Shown one piece after another: positions 1 through 6,125 of a stretch of 6,386 nt of DNA (positions within the stretch are counted from its first letter, which is position 1; the number at the start of each line of letters is the position of its first letter). A program made the translations under genes and the position numbers. The DNA lies in the NCBI GenBank assembly GCA_023252095.1, contig JAHEXN010000037.1, positions 10,867 to 17,252 of the forward strand. The letters run 5' to 3'. The notes under the pieces were generated by a model that saw nothing but the letters and a program-made list of their open reading frames with translations, was not told the origin of the DNA and did no database searches. The stretch comes from Actinomycetes bacterium. Lineage in GTDB: Bacteria; Actinomycetota; Actinomycetes; Propionibacteriales; Nocardioidaceae.

Positions 1-950
1 GACGCCCCGCGATCCCCCTCGCCGAGGCGGTGCTGACCGGCGACCTGCACAGCCGCGAGCGCGACCGTGCGGCGATCAGCCACCACTACGACCTGTCGAA
101 CGAGTTCTACGAGCTGATCCTCGACCCGAACATGGCGTACTCGTCGGGCTACCACCGCGAGCCGTCGTGGTCGCTCGAGGAGGCCCAGACCGCCAAGCTC
201 GACCTGATCTGCCGCAAGCTCGGCCTCGAGCCGGGCATGCACCTGGTCGACATCGGGTGCGGCTGGGGCTCCCTGACGCTGCACGCCGCCGAGCGCTACG
301 GCGTCCGGGTCACCGGCGTCACGCTGTCGAGCGAGCAGCGCGACTACGTGCACAAGCGGGCGGCGGAGCGTGGGGTGGGTGACCGCGTCAACGTGAGCCT
401 GCGCCACTTCCGCGACCTCTCGGGTGCGGGCGTCGGCGACGGGGAGATCGACGCCGTCGCGTCGGTCGAGATGGGCGAGCACGTGGGCGATGCCGAGTAC
501 GAGGTCTTCACCTCCGCGATCTACCGCTACCTGCGTCCCGGTGGCCGCGTCATGATCCAGCAGATGTCGCGCAGCAACGGGGCCAAGGGCGACCGTCCCG
601 GCGGTGGGCCGTTCATCGAGACCTACATCGCGCCTGACATGCACATGAAGCCGCTGCACCGCACGCTCGAGCTCATCGCGGGCGCCGGCCTCGAGATCCG
701 CGACGTCCAGGCCATGCGTGAGCACTACCCGCAGACCGTCGAGGGCTGGGCCGAGAACCTCGAGTCGAACTGGGACACCGCGGTGGCCCTGGTCGGCGAG
801 GAGATGGCTCGCGTGTGGCGCCTGTACCTGGCCGGCGGATCGCTCGCGTTCGAGGAGAACCGGATGGGCGTTGACCAGATCGTGGCCGTCAAGCCCTCCC
901 CGTCCGGCGTCAGCGACATGCCCACGTCGCAGCTCGACTGGCTGGCATGA
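1..950 (+). CDS. Cyclopropane/methyl-branched fatty-acyl-phospholipid synthase, UfaA1-like (5' partial)
   Basis: This S-adenosylmethionine-dependent methyltransferase should add a methylene or methyl group across a double bond of membrane phospholipid acyl chains at the inner face of the membrane. Counting from the first in-window GTG (position 30), the SAM-binding motif VDIGCGWGS is at residues 73-81. An Asp/Glu-rich active-site stretch with the family's EH pair is at 150-151, and the C-terminal FEENRMGVDQ block is at 274-283. That last block is typical of actinobacterial UfaA1-type enzymes. The Cys of E. coli Cfa (CxxxF) appears to be Gly270 here. The frame is open to the window edge (RPAIPLAEA precedes the GTG) and UfaA1 proteins are about 400-430 residues, so roughly the first 100 residues lie upstream and the GTG is not the real start. 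The stop overlaps the next start (ATGA, 947-950), so the two genes are co-translated. The family is certain. The product (cyclopropane, 10-methylene/10-methyl or another branched lipid) is not determined. Confidence 0.9.
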   Translation, partial: RPAIPLAEAVLTGDLHSRERDRAAISHHYDLSNEFYELILDPNMAYSSGYHREPSWSLEEAQTAKLDLICRKLGLEPGMHLVDIGCGWGSLTLHAAERYGVRVTGVTLSSEQRDYVHKRAAERGVGDRVNVSLRHFRDLSGAGVGDGEIDAVASVEMGEHVGDAEYEVFTSAIYRYLRPGGRVMIQQMSRSNGAKGDRPGGGPFIETYIAPDMHMKPLHRTLELIAGAGLEIRDVQAMREHYPQTVEGWAENLESNWDTAVALVGEEMARVWRLYLAGGSLAFEENRMGVDQIVAVKPSPSGVSDMPTSQLDWLA

Positions 951-1750
951 CAGCCGACCTGTCGGTCAGCCTGACGGCCCTCGGCGTCGGCCTGGCCGTC
1001 GTCGTGGCGGTCATGGCCGCGGGGCTCGCCAGCGCCAAGCGCACCGAGCGACTCACGATCGTCGACACCCTGTGGCCGCTCGGCTTCGTCGCGGTCGGCA
1101 TCGCGAGCGCGCTCGTCTCCCTGGCCGGTGACACCGACCCGGTCCTGCCGTGGATCCTGGCCGGTCTCACCGCCGTCTGGGGCCTGCGCCTCGCGGGCTA
1201 CCTCCACCGGCGCAACCACGGCAAGGACGAGGACCCGCGATACGCCGAGCTCGCCGAGCAGGACGGCCGCTCGTTCGCCGAGGTCGCCCTCAAGCGCGTC
1301 TTCCTGCCGCAGGGCATCGCGATGTACCTCGTGGCCACGCCGCTCATGGTCGGCGCCGGCACGCAGGACCCCGTGTGGTGGCTCGTCGGCCTCGGCGCGG
1401 CCGTCTGGCTGCTCGGCTTCGTCTTCGAGTCGGTCGGCGACGCCCAGCTCGCGCGGTTCAAGGCCGACCCGAGCAACCAGGGCCAGCTCATGGACCAGGG
1501 CCTGTGGCGCTACACCCGACACCCGAACTACTTCGGCGACGCGTGCGTGTGGGCCGGGCTCTGGCTCGTCGCGGCCTCGTCGTGGGCGGGCGTCGCGACG
1601 GCGTTCAGCCCGATCGCGATGGCGTTCTTCCTGACGAAGGTCACGGGGGCCGCCAACAACGAGAAGGGCATGAAGAAGTCCAAGCCCGGCTACGACGAGT
1701 ACGTACGTCGCACGAGCGGCTTCATCCCCTGGTTCCCGAAGAAGGCCTAG
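947..1750 (+). CDS. DUF1295 integral membrane protein (steroid-reductase/ICMT-like fold)
   Basis: This 267-residue polytopic membrane protein belongs to the DUF1295 family, which is related to the C-terminal domain of steroid 5-alpha-reductases and isoprenylcysteine methyltransferases. Hydrophobic segments are near residues 8-29, 38-60, 66-86, 120-138, 142-162, 196-213 and 214-234. Family landmarks are VDTLWPLGF (39-47), the RHPNY signature (191-195) following a WRYT, and the terminal PGYDEYVRRTSGFIPWFPK (247-265). These conserved polar residues lie where ICMT-type proteins bind their cofactor. The ATG lies inside the stop of the CFAS gene (4-base ATGA overlap), so translation is coupled. M. 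tuberculosis has the same pair (Rv0447c ufaA1 and Rv0446c). Its biochemical activity has not been established. A role in reducing or modifying the CFAS product in the membrane is a reasonable inference from context only. Confidence 0.87.
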   Translation: MTADLSVSLTALGVGLAVVVAVMAAGLASAKRTERLTIVDTLWPLGFVAVGIASALVSLAGDTDPVLPWILAGLTAVWGLRLAGYLHRRNHGKDEDPRYAELAEQDGRSFAEVALKRVFLPQGIAMYLVATPLMVGAGTQDPVWWLVGLGAAVWLLGFVFESVGDAQLARFKADPSNQGQLMDQGLWRYTRHPNYFGDACVWAGLWLVAASSWAGVATAFSPIAMAFFLTKVTGAANNEKGMKKSKPGYDEYVRRTSGFIPWFPKKA

Positions 1751-1824
1751 GGCCCGCGGGTTCGTGACCGTTCGCTCAAGGCCGAGGACAAGCGGGCCAG
1801 GACGACTCACCGGGGCGCGGGCCG

Positions 1825-1870
1825 CCGATGATGCATCCGGGTAGCGGTGGCCACCCGGATGCATGATCGG
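1825..1870. terminator. Strong 46-nt hairpin between convergent genes; possible bidirectional terminator
   Basis: The arms ATGCATCCGGGT (1831-1842) and ACCCGGATGCAT (1853-1864) are perfect 12-bp inverted repeats. After one G/G mismatch they extend by five more pairs (CCGAT 1825-1829 with ATCGG 1866-1870), and two further pairs form inside. That gives about 19 pairs, two mismatches and a GGTG loop. It lies 74 bp past the DUF1295 stop and about 100 bp past the stop of the opposite-strand regulator, where a shared terminator would be expected. Neither side has a T tract, so it is not a canonical intrinsic terminator, although actinobacterial terminators often lack one. A protein-binding palindrome or a dispersed palindromic repeat are alternatives. 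A smaller hairpin (CCGCA/TGCGG, 1892-1907) lies nearby. The rest of 1751-1972 shows no coding signal. Confidence 0.5.
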
Positions 1871-1972
1871 TCTGGCCAAGCTGACGGCCGGCCGCAAGCC
1901 CGTGCGGGGTCCGTGCCGCTTGTCGCTCACGCCAGACAGCCCGCACCCGAAGGTCCGGAACCGCCACGCGCC

Positions 1973-2662
1973 TCAGAGCGAGACGAAGATGTGCACCGCG
2001 GCGTCGTGGTCGATCTCGGCCGACTCGCCCTGGCGGGCGATGACGACGCCGTCGTGTCCTCGGCTGACGAGGACGTCGTTGCCCGGGAGCGCGCCGACAC
2101 GACGCAGGACCGACATGACTTGGGTGTCCTTCTGGATCTCCTCGGCGATGCGGCGCACCACGAGACGCACGGGGTCGTCGCCGGCGCTGACGGCGCGAGG
2201 CAGCGACTGGACGCCCAGCAGGAAGTCACCGTCGTCGACGTCCTCACCCAGCTCAGCAAGCCCCGGGATGGGGTTGCCGTACGGCGACTCGGTGGGGTGC
2301 TCGAGCAGCTCGATCAGACGCCGCTCCACCTGCTCGGAGATCACGTGCTCCCACCGGCAGGCCTCATCGTGCACGAACTCGAACTCGAGCCCGATGACGT
2401 CGGTCAGCAGACGCTCAGCGAGCCGGTGCTTGCGCATCACGCGGGTGGCCAGCTGCCGCCACTTCTCGGACAGCTCCAGGTGGCGGTCGCCCTCGACACT
2501 GAGCAGTCCGTCGCGCTCCATGCGCGCCACGGTCTGGCTCACGGTGGGTCCCGACTGGTGGAGGCGCTCGGCGATCCGGGCGCGCAGAGGGACGATGCCC
2601 TCCTCCTCGAGCTCGAGGATCGTGCGGAGATACATCTCGGTGGTGTCGATCAGGTCGCTCAC
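1973..2662 (-). CDS. ideR: DtxR/IdeR-family iron-dependent transcriptional repressor
   Basis: This cytoplasmic repressor should bind DNA as a dimer when loaded with Fe(II) and control iron uptake, siderophore and storage genes. With the GTG start at 2662 it has 229 residues, the usual length, and its numbering matches Corynebacterium DtxR exactly. The winged HTH has the recognition segment SGPTVSQTVARMERDG (37-52). Metal ligands Met10, His79, Glu83, His98, Cys102, Glu105 and His106 are all present, as are Glu174 and Gln177 of the SH3-like domain (about 145-229). The dimerisation region includes NPIPGL (130-135). An ATG at 2671 is in frame, but GGAAGA (2677-2672) abuts it with no spacer and sits 9 nt before the GTG, and relatives begin M-x-DL(I/V)DTTEM. 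Trp68 replaces a Gly common after the wing. The gene is divergent from the photolyase. The functional class is highly certain; IdeR-type (iron) is favoured over MntR by length, SH3 domain and ligands. Confidence 0.93.
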   Translation of the reverse strand: MSDLIDTTEMYLRTILELEEEGIVPLRARIAERLHQSGPTVSQTVARMERDGLLSVEGDRHLELSEKWRQLATRVMRKHRLAERLLTDVIGLEFEFVHDEACRWEHVISEQVERRLIELLEHPTESPYGNPIPGLAELGEDVDDGDFLLGVQSLPRAVSAGDDPVRLVVRRIAEEIQKDTQVMSVLRRVGALPGNDVLVSRGHDGVVIARQGESAEIDHDAAVHIFVSL

Positions 2663-2671
2663 GGGATTCAT

Positions 2672-2677
2672 TCTTCC
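2672..2677 (-). promoter_or_regulatory. Shine-Dalgarno site deciding the regulator start
   Basis: GGAAGA on the minus strand lies 9 nt before GTG 2662 but directly against ATG 2671. Only the GTG is at a workable distance, which agrees with the DtxR-like N-terminus. Confidence 0.55.
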
Positions 2678-2705
2678 ATGACGTGCAATGCGATGAGCAA
2701 GGCCG

Positions 2706-2711
2706 CACGAT
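2706..2711 (+). promoter_or_regulatory. Putative -10 hexamer for a leaderless photolyase transcript
   Basis: CACGAT ends 6 nt before GTG 2718 and keeps the A2 and T6 of the actinobacterial TANNNT -10 motif. The following GGGGCC is only 2 nt from the start at its G run, which is too close for a good ribosome binding site. No convincing -35 is visible; GTGCAA at 2683-2688, 17 bp upstream, is a weak match. The call rests on spacing shared with two other genes in the window. Confidence 0.35.
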
Positions 2712-2717
2712 GGGGCC

Positions 2718-4061
2718 GTGACCCGATCCGTGATGTATTTCCGCATCGACCTGCGTCTGCACGACCAACCGGCCCTCCGGGAGGCGATCGAGGCCGGTCC
2801 TGACGGCGTCGTGCCGCTCTTCGTGTTCGACGACCGACTGTGGGGTCCGTCGAGCGACATCCGCCGAGCGGCCCTCGTCGCGGCGATGCGCGACCTCGGT
2901 GACCGCATCGGCGGTCTGCACGTCGTCCATGGCGATCCTGCGGTCGAGGTACCTCGCGTCGTGCGTGCCGCCGAGGCCTCCTCGGTGCACGTCAGCGCCG
3001 ACTTCCAGCCCTACGGCTCCAAGCGGGACGTCGCCCTCGCCGAGGCCCTGGCCGAGCTCGAGGTGCCCCTCGTCCGCACCGGTTCGCCCTACGCCGTCGC
3101 GCCGGGTCGCATCACCAAGCCCGACGGAACCCCGTACAAGGTGTTCACGCCGTTCTTCCGCGCCTGGAAGGAGCACGGCTGGCGCGCGCCCGCGCCCGAG
3201 GTGCGGACCGCACCGTGGATCCGACCTGAGGGCCGCACGCACGCCATTCCCGACATCACGCTGCCCGACGGGATCACGCTGCCACCGCTCGGCGAGCGAG
3301 CGGCCCGTCGGCGCTGGCGCGAGTGGATCGACGACGTCGCCTCCTACGACGACGTCCGCGACCTGCCCGGCCGCGACGAGACCTCGCGCATGTCGCCCCA
3401 CCTGGCGTGGGGCACGATCCATCCACGGACGCTGCTGGCCGACCTGGCTCCGCTCCGCTCCCAGGGCGCCGACGCGTACGTGCGCGAGCTCGCGTTCCGC
3501 GAGTTCTACGCCGACGTCCTGCACCACCGCCCCGACTCGGCCACCGGCTACTACGACCGGAAGTTCGAGAAGATGCGCTACGACGAGCCGGGCGACGCGT
3601 TCGCCGCCTGGCAGGAGGGCACGACCGGCTACCCCATCGTCGACGCCGGCATGCGGCAGCTGCGGGCCGAGGGATGGATGCACAACCGCGTGCGAATGAT
3701 CGTCGCGAGCTTCCTCGTCAAGGACCTGCACGTCGAGTGGATGCACGGAGCCGCCCACTTCTACCGGTGGCTCGTCGACGGCGACCTCGCCTCGAACCAG
3801 CACGGCTGGCAGTGGACCGCCGGCTGCGGAACCGACGCGTCTCCCTACTTCCGAGTCTTCAACCCCATCACGCAGGGCAAGAAGTTTGACCCGGACGGCG
3901 TGTACGTGCGGCGGTGGGTCCCCGAGCTCCGCGACGTCCCGGACCGTCACGTGCACGAGCCGTGGACTGCACCCGAGCCCGTCGCCGACTACCCCGCGCC
4001 CATCGTCGACCACGCCGAGGAGCGTCGCGAGGCCCTCGACCGGTATGAGGAGATCCGCTGA
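2718..4061 (+). CDS. phrB: Deoxyribodipyrimidine (class I CPD) photolyase
   Basis: This flavoprotein uses blue/near-UV light to split cyclobutane pyrimidine dimers in DNA. The 447 residues comprise an N-terminal alpha/beta antenna domain (SVMYFRIDLRLHDQPAL at 4-20 to about 130) and a helical FAD domain. FAD-binding motifs are SRMSPHLAWGTI (223-234), GWMHNRVRM (319-327) and DGDLASN (354-360). Using E. coli numbering minus 18, Asn341 is Asn323, Met345 (favouring CPD over 6-4 activity) is Met327, Asn378 is Asn360, and electron-transfer Trp359 and Trp382 are Trp341 and Trp364. Substrate Glu274 is Glu257. Two key aromatics differ: Trp306 is Tyr288 and Trp277 is Phe260. GTG 2718 is preferred because MTRSVMYFR matches family N-termini; GTG 2730 and ATG 2733 are alternatives. 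It is divergent from the iron regulator and followed 34 bp later by the hotdog gene. Which antenna it uses (folate or deazaflavin) cannot be told from sequence alone, though actinobacteria make deazaflavin. Confidence 0.94.
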   Translation: MTRSVMYFRIDLRLHDQPALREAIEAGPDGVVPLFVFDDRLWGPSSDIRRAALVAAMRDLGDRIGGLHVVHGDPAVEVPRVVRAAEASSVHVSADFQPYGSKRDVALAEALAELEVPLVRTGSPYAVAPGRITKPDGTPYKVFTPFFRAWKEHGWRAPAPEVRTAPWIRPEGRTHAIPDITLPDGITLPPLGERAARRRWREWIDDVASYDDVRDLPGRDETSRMSPHLAWGTIHPRTLLADLAPLRSQGADAYVRELAFREFYADVLHHRPDSATGYYDRKFEKMRYDEPGDAFAAWQEGTTGYPIVDAGMRQLRAEGWMHNRVRMIVASFLVKDLHVEWMHGAAHFYRWLVDGDLASNQHGWQWTAGCGTDASPYFRVFNPITQGKKFDPDGVYVRRWVPELRDVPDRHVHEPWTAPEPVADYPAPIVDHAEERREALDRYEEIR

Positions 4062-4083
4062 CGGGCCCTGCGTCCGCACCGCC

Positions 4084-4089
4084 TAGCGT
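4084..4089 (+). promoter_or_regulatory. -10 hexamer (TANNNT) for a leaderless hotdog-protein transcript
   Basis: TAGCGT matches the actinobacterial -10 consensus and ends exactly 6 nt before ATG 4096, so transcription would begin at or next to the A of the start codon. A -35-like CTGACG (4058-4063) overlaps the photolyase stop at a rather long 20-bp spacing. The intervening GGGG could instead serve as a ribosome site for GTG 4099. Confidence 0.5.
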
Positions 4090-4095
4090 GGGGTC

Positions 4096-4800
4096 ATGGT
4101 GACGATCCCGGCCCGTTTCAACGGGCCCGAGCACTCCGGCAACGGTGGCTACGTCTGCGGGCTGCTCGCAGGTCAGGTGGCGACCGACGGCCCCGTGACC
4201 GCGACGCTCCGGCTGCCACCTCCGCTCGACGTGCCACTCGCCTGGGAGCGCGCCGGCGACGAGGTCCGCCTCGAGACCCACGGCGGTGCCCTGATCGGCA
4301 CCGCCCGGCCCGGGACCTTCGAGCGCGAGGCCCTGCCGTTCCCGGACGCCGATGTCGTCGCTGCGGGGCTGGCGTCCTACCCCGGGTTCCACTCCCACCC
4401 CTTCGACCGGTGCTTCACGTGTGGCACGGCGCGCGCGGAGGGCGACGGCCTGCGGGTCTTCACAGGACCGGTCGGGGACAACCGCACCGCCGGGCCGTGG
4501 CACGTCCACCCGGACCTGGCCGAGCACGGCGTCGTGTCCCCGGCCGTCGTGTGGGCAGCACTGGACTGCCCTGGTGGCTGGTCGGCCGACTTCACGGCCC
4601 AGACCATGGTGCTCGGCCGGATGACCGCGCAGCTGATGCACCGCGTCGATCCCGGTGAGCACCTGCACGCCAGCGGACGCCTTGACGATCGCCAGGGGCG
4701 CAAGTTCCTGACGTCGACCGCGCTCCACCGCCCCGACGGCACCCTCGTGGGCCGGTCCGAGCAGGTGTGGATCGAGGTCGACCCCGAGCTCTTCGCCTGA
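4096..4800 (+). CDS. Uncharacterised hotdog-fold, acyl-CoA thioesterase-like protein
   Basis: This soluble 234-residue protein appears to contain two hotdog-like halves. The first has FNGPEHSGNGGYVCGLLA (8-25), the Gly-rich entry typical of degenerate thioesterase domains. The second has VSPAVVWAALDCPGGWS (147-163), in the position of the central hotdog helix. Between them lies CFTCG (106-110), followed by GDGLRVFTGPV (116-126), a block I recognise from conserved actinobacterial proteins of this type. The two cysteines of CFTC could bind metal, but no second pair is evident. There is no signal peptide or membrane segment. Substrate and reaction are unknown; thioester hydrolysis is inferred from fold only, and no catalytic residue can be assigned with confidence. 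It follows the photolyase by 34 bp but probably has its own promoter. Its stop is 4 bp from the convergent exporter stop. GTG 4099 is an alternative start. Confidence 0.72.
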   Translation: MVTIPARFNGPEHSGNGGYVCGLLAGQVATDGPVTATLRLPPPLDVPLAWERAGDEVRLETHGGALIGTARPGTFEREALPFPDADVVAAGLASYPGFHSHPFDRCFTCGTARAEGDGLRVFTGPVGDNRTAGPWHVHPDLAEHGVVSPAVVWAALDCPGGWSADFTAQTMVLGRMTAQLMHRVDPGEHLHASGRLDDRQGRKFLTSTALHRPDGTLVGRSEQVWIEVDPELFA

Positions 4801-4804
4801 GCGC

Positions 4805-6076
4805 TTACGGCTGGGGGTCCCGAGCGTCGTACGCACGGAAGCGCGGCTGACGCCATGCCAACACGGCGACCAGGGCCACGCAGACGGACCCGCCGAGCAC
4901 CATCGCCCCGGCCTCTCCCATCCCTGCGGCGAGCGCACCGATCAGGAAGTCACCCATCCGTGGCCCACCTGCCACGACGAGCGTGAAGATGCCCTGCATC
5001 CGTCCCCGCAACTCGTCAGGCGCGGCGGTCTGGAGGATCGTCGACCGGAAGGCTGAGCTGACCATGTCGGCCCCGCCTGAAACCGCGATGCAGCCGACGC
5101 ACAGCCACAGCAGTCCCGCCGCGCCCGTGGCCGCGAATCCCGCCACTGCGACCGCGGCACCGTAGACCGCCACCGCGACGAGCACGGCAAGGCCCTGACG
5201 ACGGACTCCACTGACCCACCCGGAGACCAGGAACGCGAGGAAGGACCCCACCGCGGGGGCCGCCTGCAGCAGGCCGAGGGTGCTTGCCGAGGAGGCGAAC
5301 ACGCTCAGGGCGAGCGCCGGCATGAGGGCACGGGGCTGGGCGAACACCATCGCGACGACGTCGACGACGAAGGTCGACCGGACGTTCGGGGCGTGCCGCA
5401 GGAAGGCGAGACCATCGACGACCGACCGGAGGCCGGGCACGGAGGGTGCGGCGCTCGGCGGGGGCATGCGAGGCAGGCGCACGAGTGCGTAGAGGGAGGC
5501 CGTGAAGGTCAGGACGTCGACGCCGTAGGCCGCTTCGACGCCGTGCCACGCGATGACCCCACCGCCCGCCAGCGCGCCGACCGAGAATCCCAGCGTGAAG
5601 GCGGCCATGCCCAGGGCGTTGGCGGCCGGTAGGAGCTCGGCCGGCAGGAGCCGCGGAAGCATCGCGCCGCGCGCGGGGTTGTTGACCGCGAACATCGCCG
5701 ACTGCACCGCGACGAGCCCGTAGAGAAGGCCGACTGACTCGTTGCCCAGCACGGCCTGCACGAAGAATGCGATCGAGCAGATCCAGAGACCGATGGCCGA
5801 CCAGAGCGCGACCGTGCGGCGGTCGTACGCGTCGACGAGGGCACCGCCGTAGAGGCCGCCGGCCACGAGCGGGAGGAGGCTGCTGAGCCCGATCAGGCCG
5901 ACCGCGAACGACGACTCCGTGAGTCGGTACACCTGGTAGCCGGTCGCGACGATCGTCATCTGTGCGCCGACGTTCGAGATGGTTTGGCCCGTCCACACCC
6001 GCCGGTAGTCCGCCGAGTGGCGCAAGGGCCTCAGGTCGGTCAGCAGACCCGACCGACGACCCCGCTGCTCACTCAC
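4805..6076 (-). CDS. Major facilitator superfamily exporter (EntS-like MFS_3 group)
   Basis: This 423-residue inner-membrane secondary transporter shows about twelve hydrophobic helices spread along the chain. The loop after helix 2 carries the MFS signature in the form GGALVDAYDRR (77-87). NPARGAMLPRLLP (133-145) follows helix 4, and a cytoplasmic ELRGRMQGIF (355-364) precedes the last pair of helices. These blocks resemble the enterobactin-exporter (EntS) group and multidrug-type MFS_3 proteins. The substrate cannot be predicted. A siderophore role is tempting near an IdeR-type gene, but nothing here supports it, and no iron box was seen upstream. GTG 6076 is chosen over the longer GTG 6103 because a -10-like AACGAT ends 6 nt before it and the 9 extra residues (MVPGCNDVP) are not family-like. 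The gene is convergent with the hotdog gene and 49 bp downstream of the HNH fragment on the same strand. Confidence 0.88.
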   Translation of the reverse strand: MSEQRGRRSGLLTDLRPLRHSADYRRVWTGQTISNVGAQMTIVATGYQVYRLTESSFAVGLIGLSSLLPLVAGGLYGGALVDAYDRRTVALWSAIGLWICSIAFFVQAVLGNESVGLLYGLVAVQSAMFAVNNPARGAMLPRLLPAELLPAANALGMAAFTLGFSVGALAGGGVIAWHGVEAAYGVDVLTFTASLYALVRLPRMPPPSAAPSVPGLRSVVDGLAFLRHAPNVRSTFVVDVVAMVFAQPRALMPALALSVFASSASTLGLLQAAPAVGSFLAFLVSGWVSGVRRQGLAVLVAVAVYGAAVAVAGFAATGAAGLLWLCVGCIAVSGGADMVSSAFRSTILQTAAPDELRGRMQGIFTLVVAGGPRMGDFLIGALAAGMGEAGAMVLGGSVCVALVAVLAWRQPRFRAYDARDPQP

Positions 6077-6082
6077 CGGAAC

Positions 6083-6088
6083 ATCGTT
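6083..6088 (-). promoter_or_regulatory. Putative -10 hexamer for a leaderless exporter transcript
   Basis: AACGAT on the minus strand ends 6 nt before GTG 6076, the same spacing as in front of the photolyase and hotdog genes. TCGACC, 19 bp further upstream, is a possible -35. No good ribosome binding site precedes either candidate start. Confidence 0.38.
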
Positions 6089-6125
6089 GCACCCCGGAAC
6101 CACTGCGGGTCGAGGTGTCCAGCCC

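Noticed and set aside
30..32. GTG as the start of the CFAS gene
   Set aside because: The frame is open to the left edge and the protein would lack about 100 N-terminal residues found in the UfaA1 family, so the true start lies outside the window.
1751..1972. Small gene or RNA in the convergent intergenic region
   Set aside because: Open frames here lack conserved motifs and ribosome sites. Apart from the hairpins there is no tRNA-like or riboswitch-like structure.
2663..2717. IdeR iron box in the regulator/photolyase spacer
   Set aside because: No segment resembles the 19-bp TTAGGTTAGGCTAACCTAA consensus; the spacer has no matching dyad.
2415..4079. Very long minus-strand open frame opposite the photolyase
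   Set aside because: It has no recognisable domain, a skewed Arg/Val/Gly/His composition, and lies antisense to a well-conserved gene. It reflects third-position GC bias. Similar long frames at 725-1930 (-), 1847-2803 (+) and 3868-4938 (-) were rejected for the same reason.
4805..6076. Assignment of the MFS protein as a siderophore exporter
   Set aside because: EntS-like sequence similarity is shared by many multidrug-type transporters, and there is no siderophore biosynthesis gene or iron box nearby.
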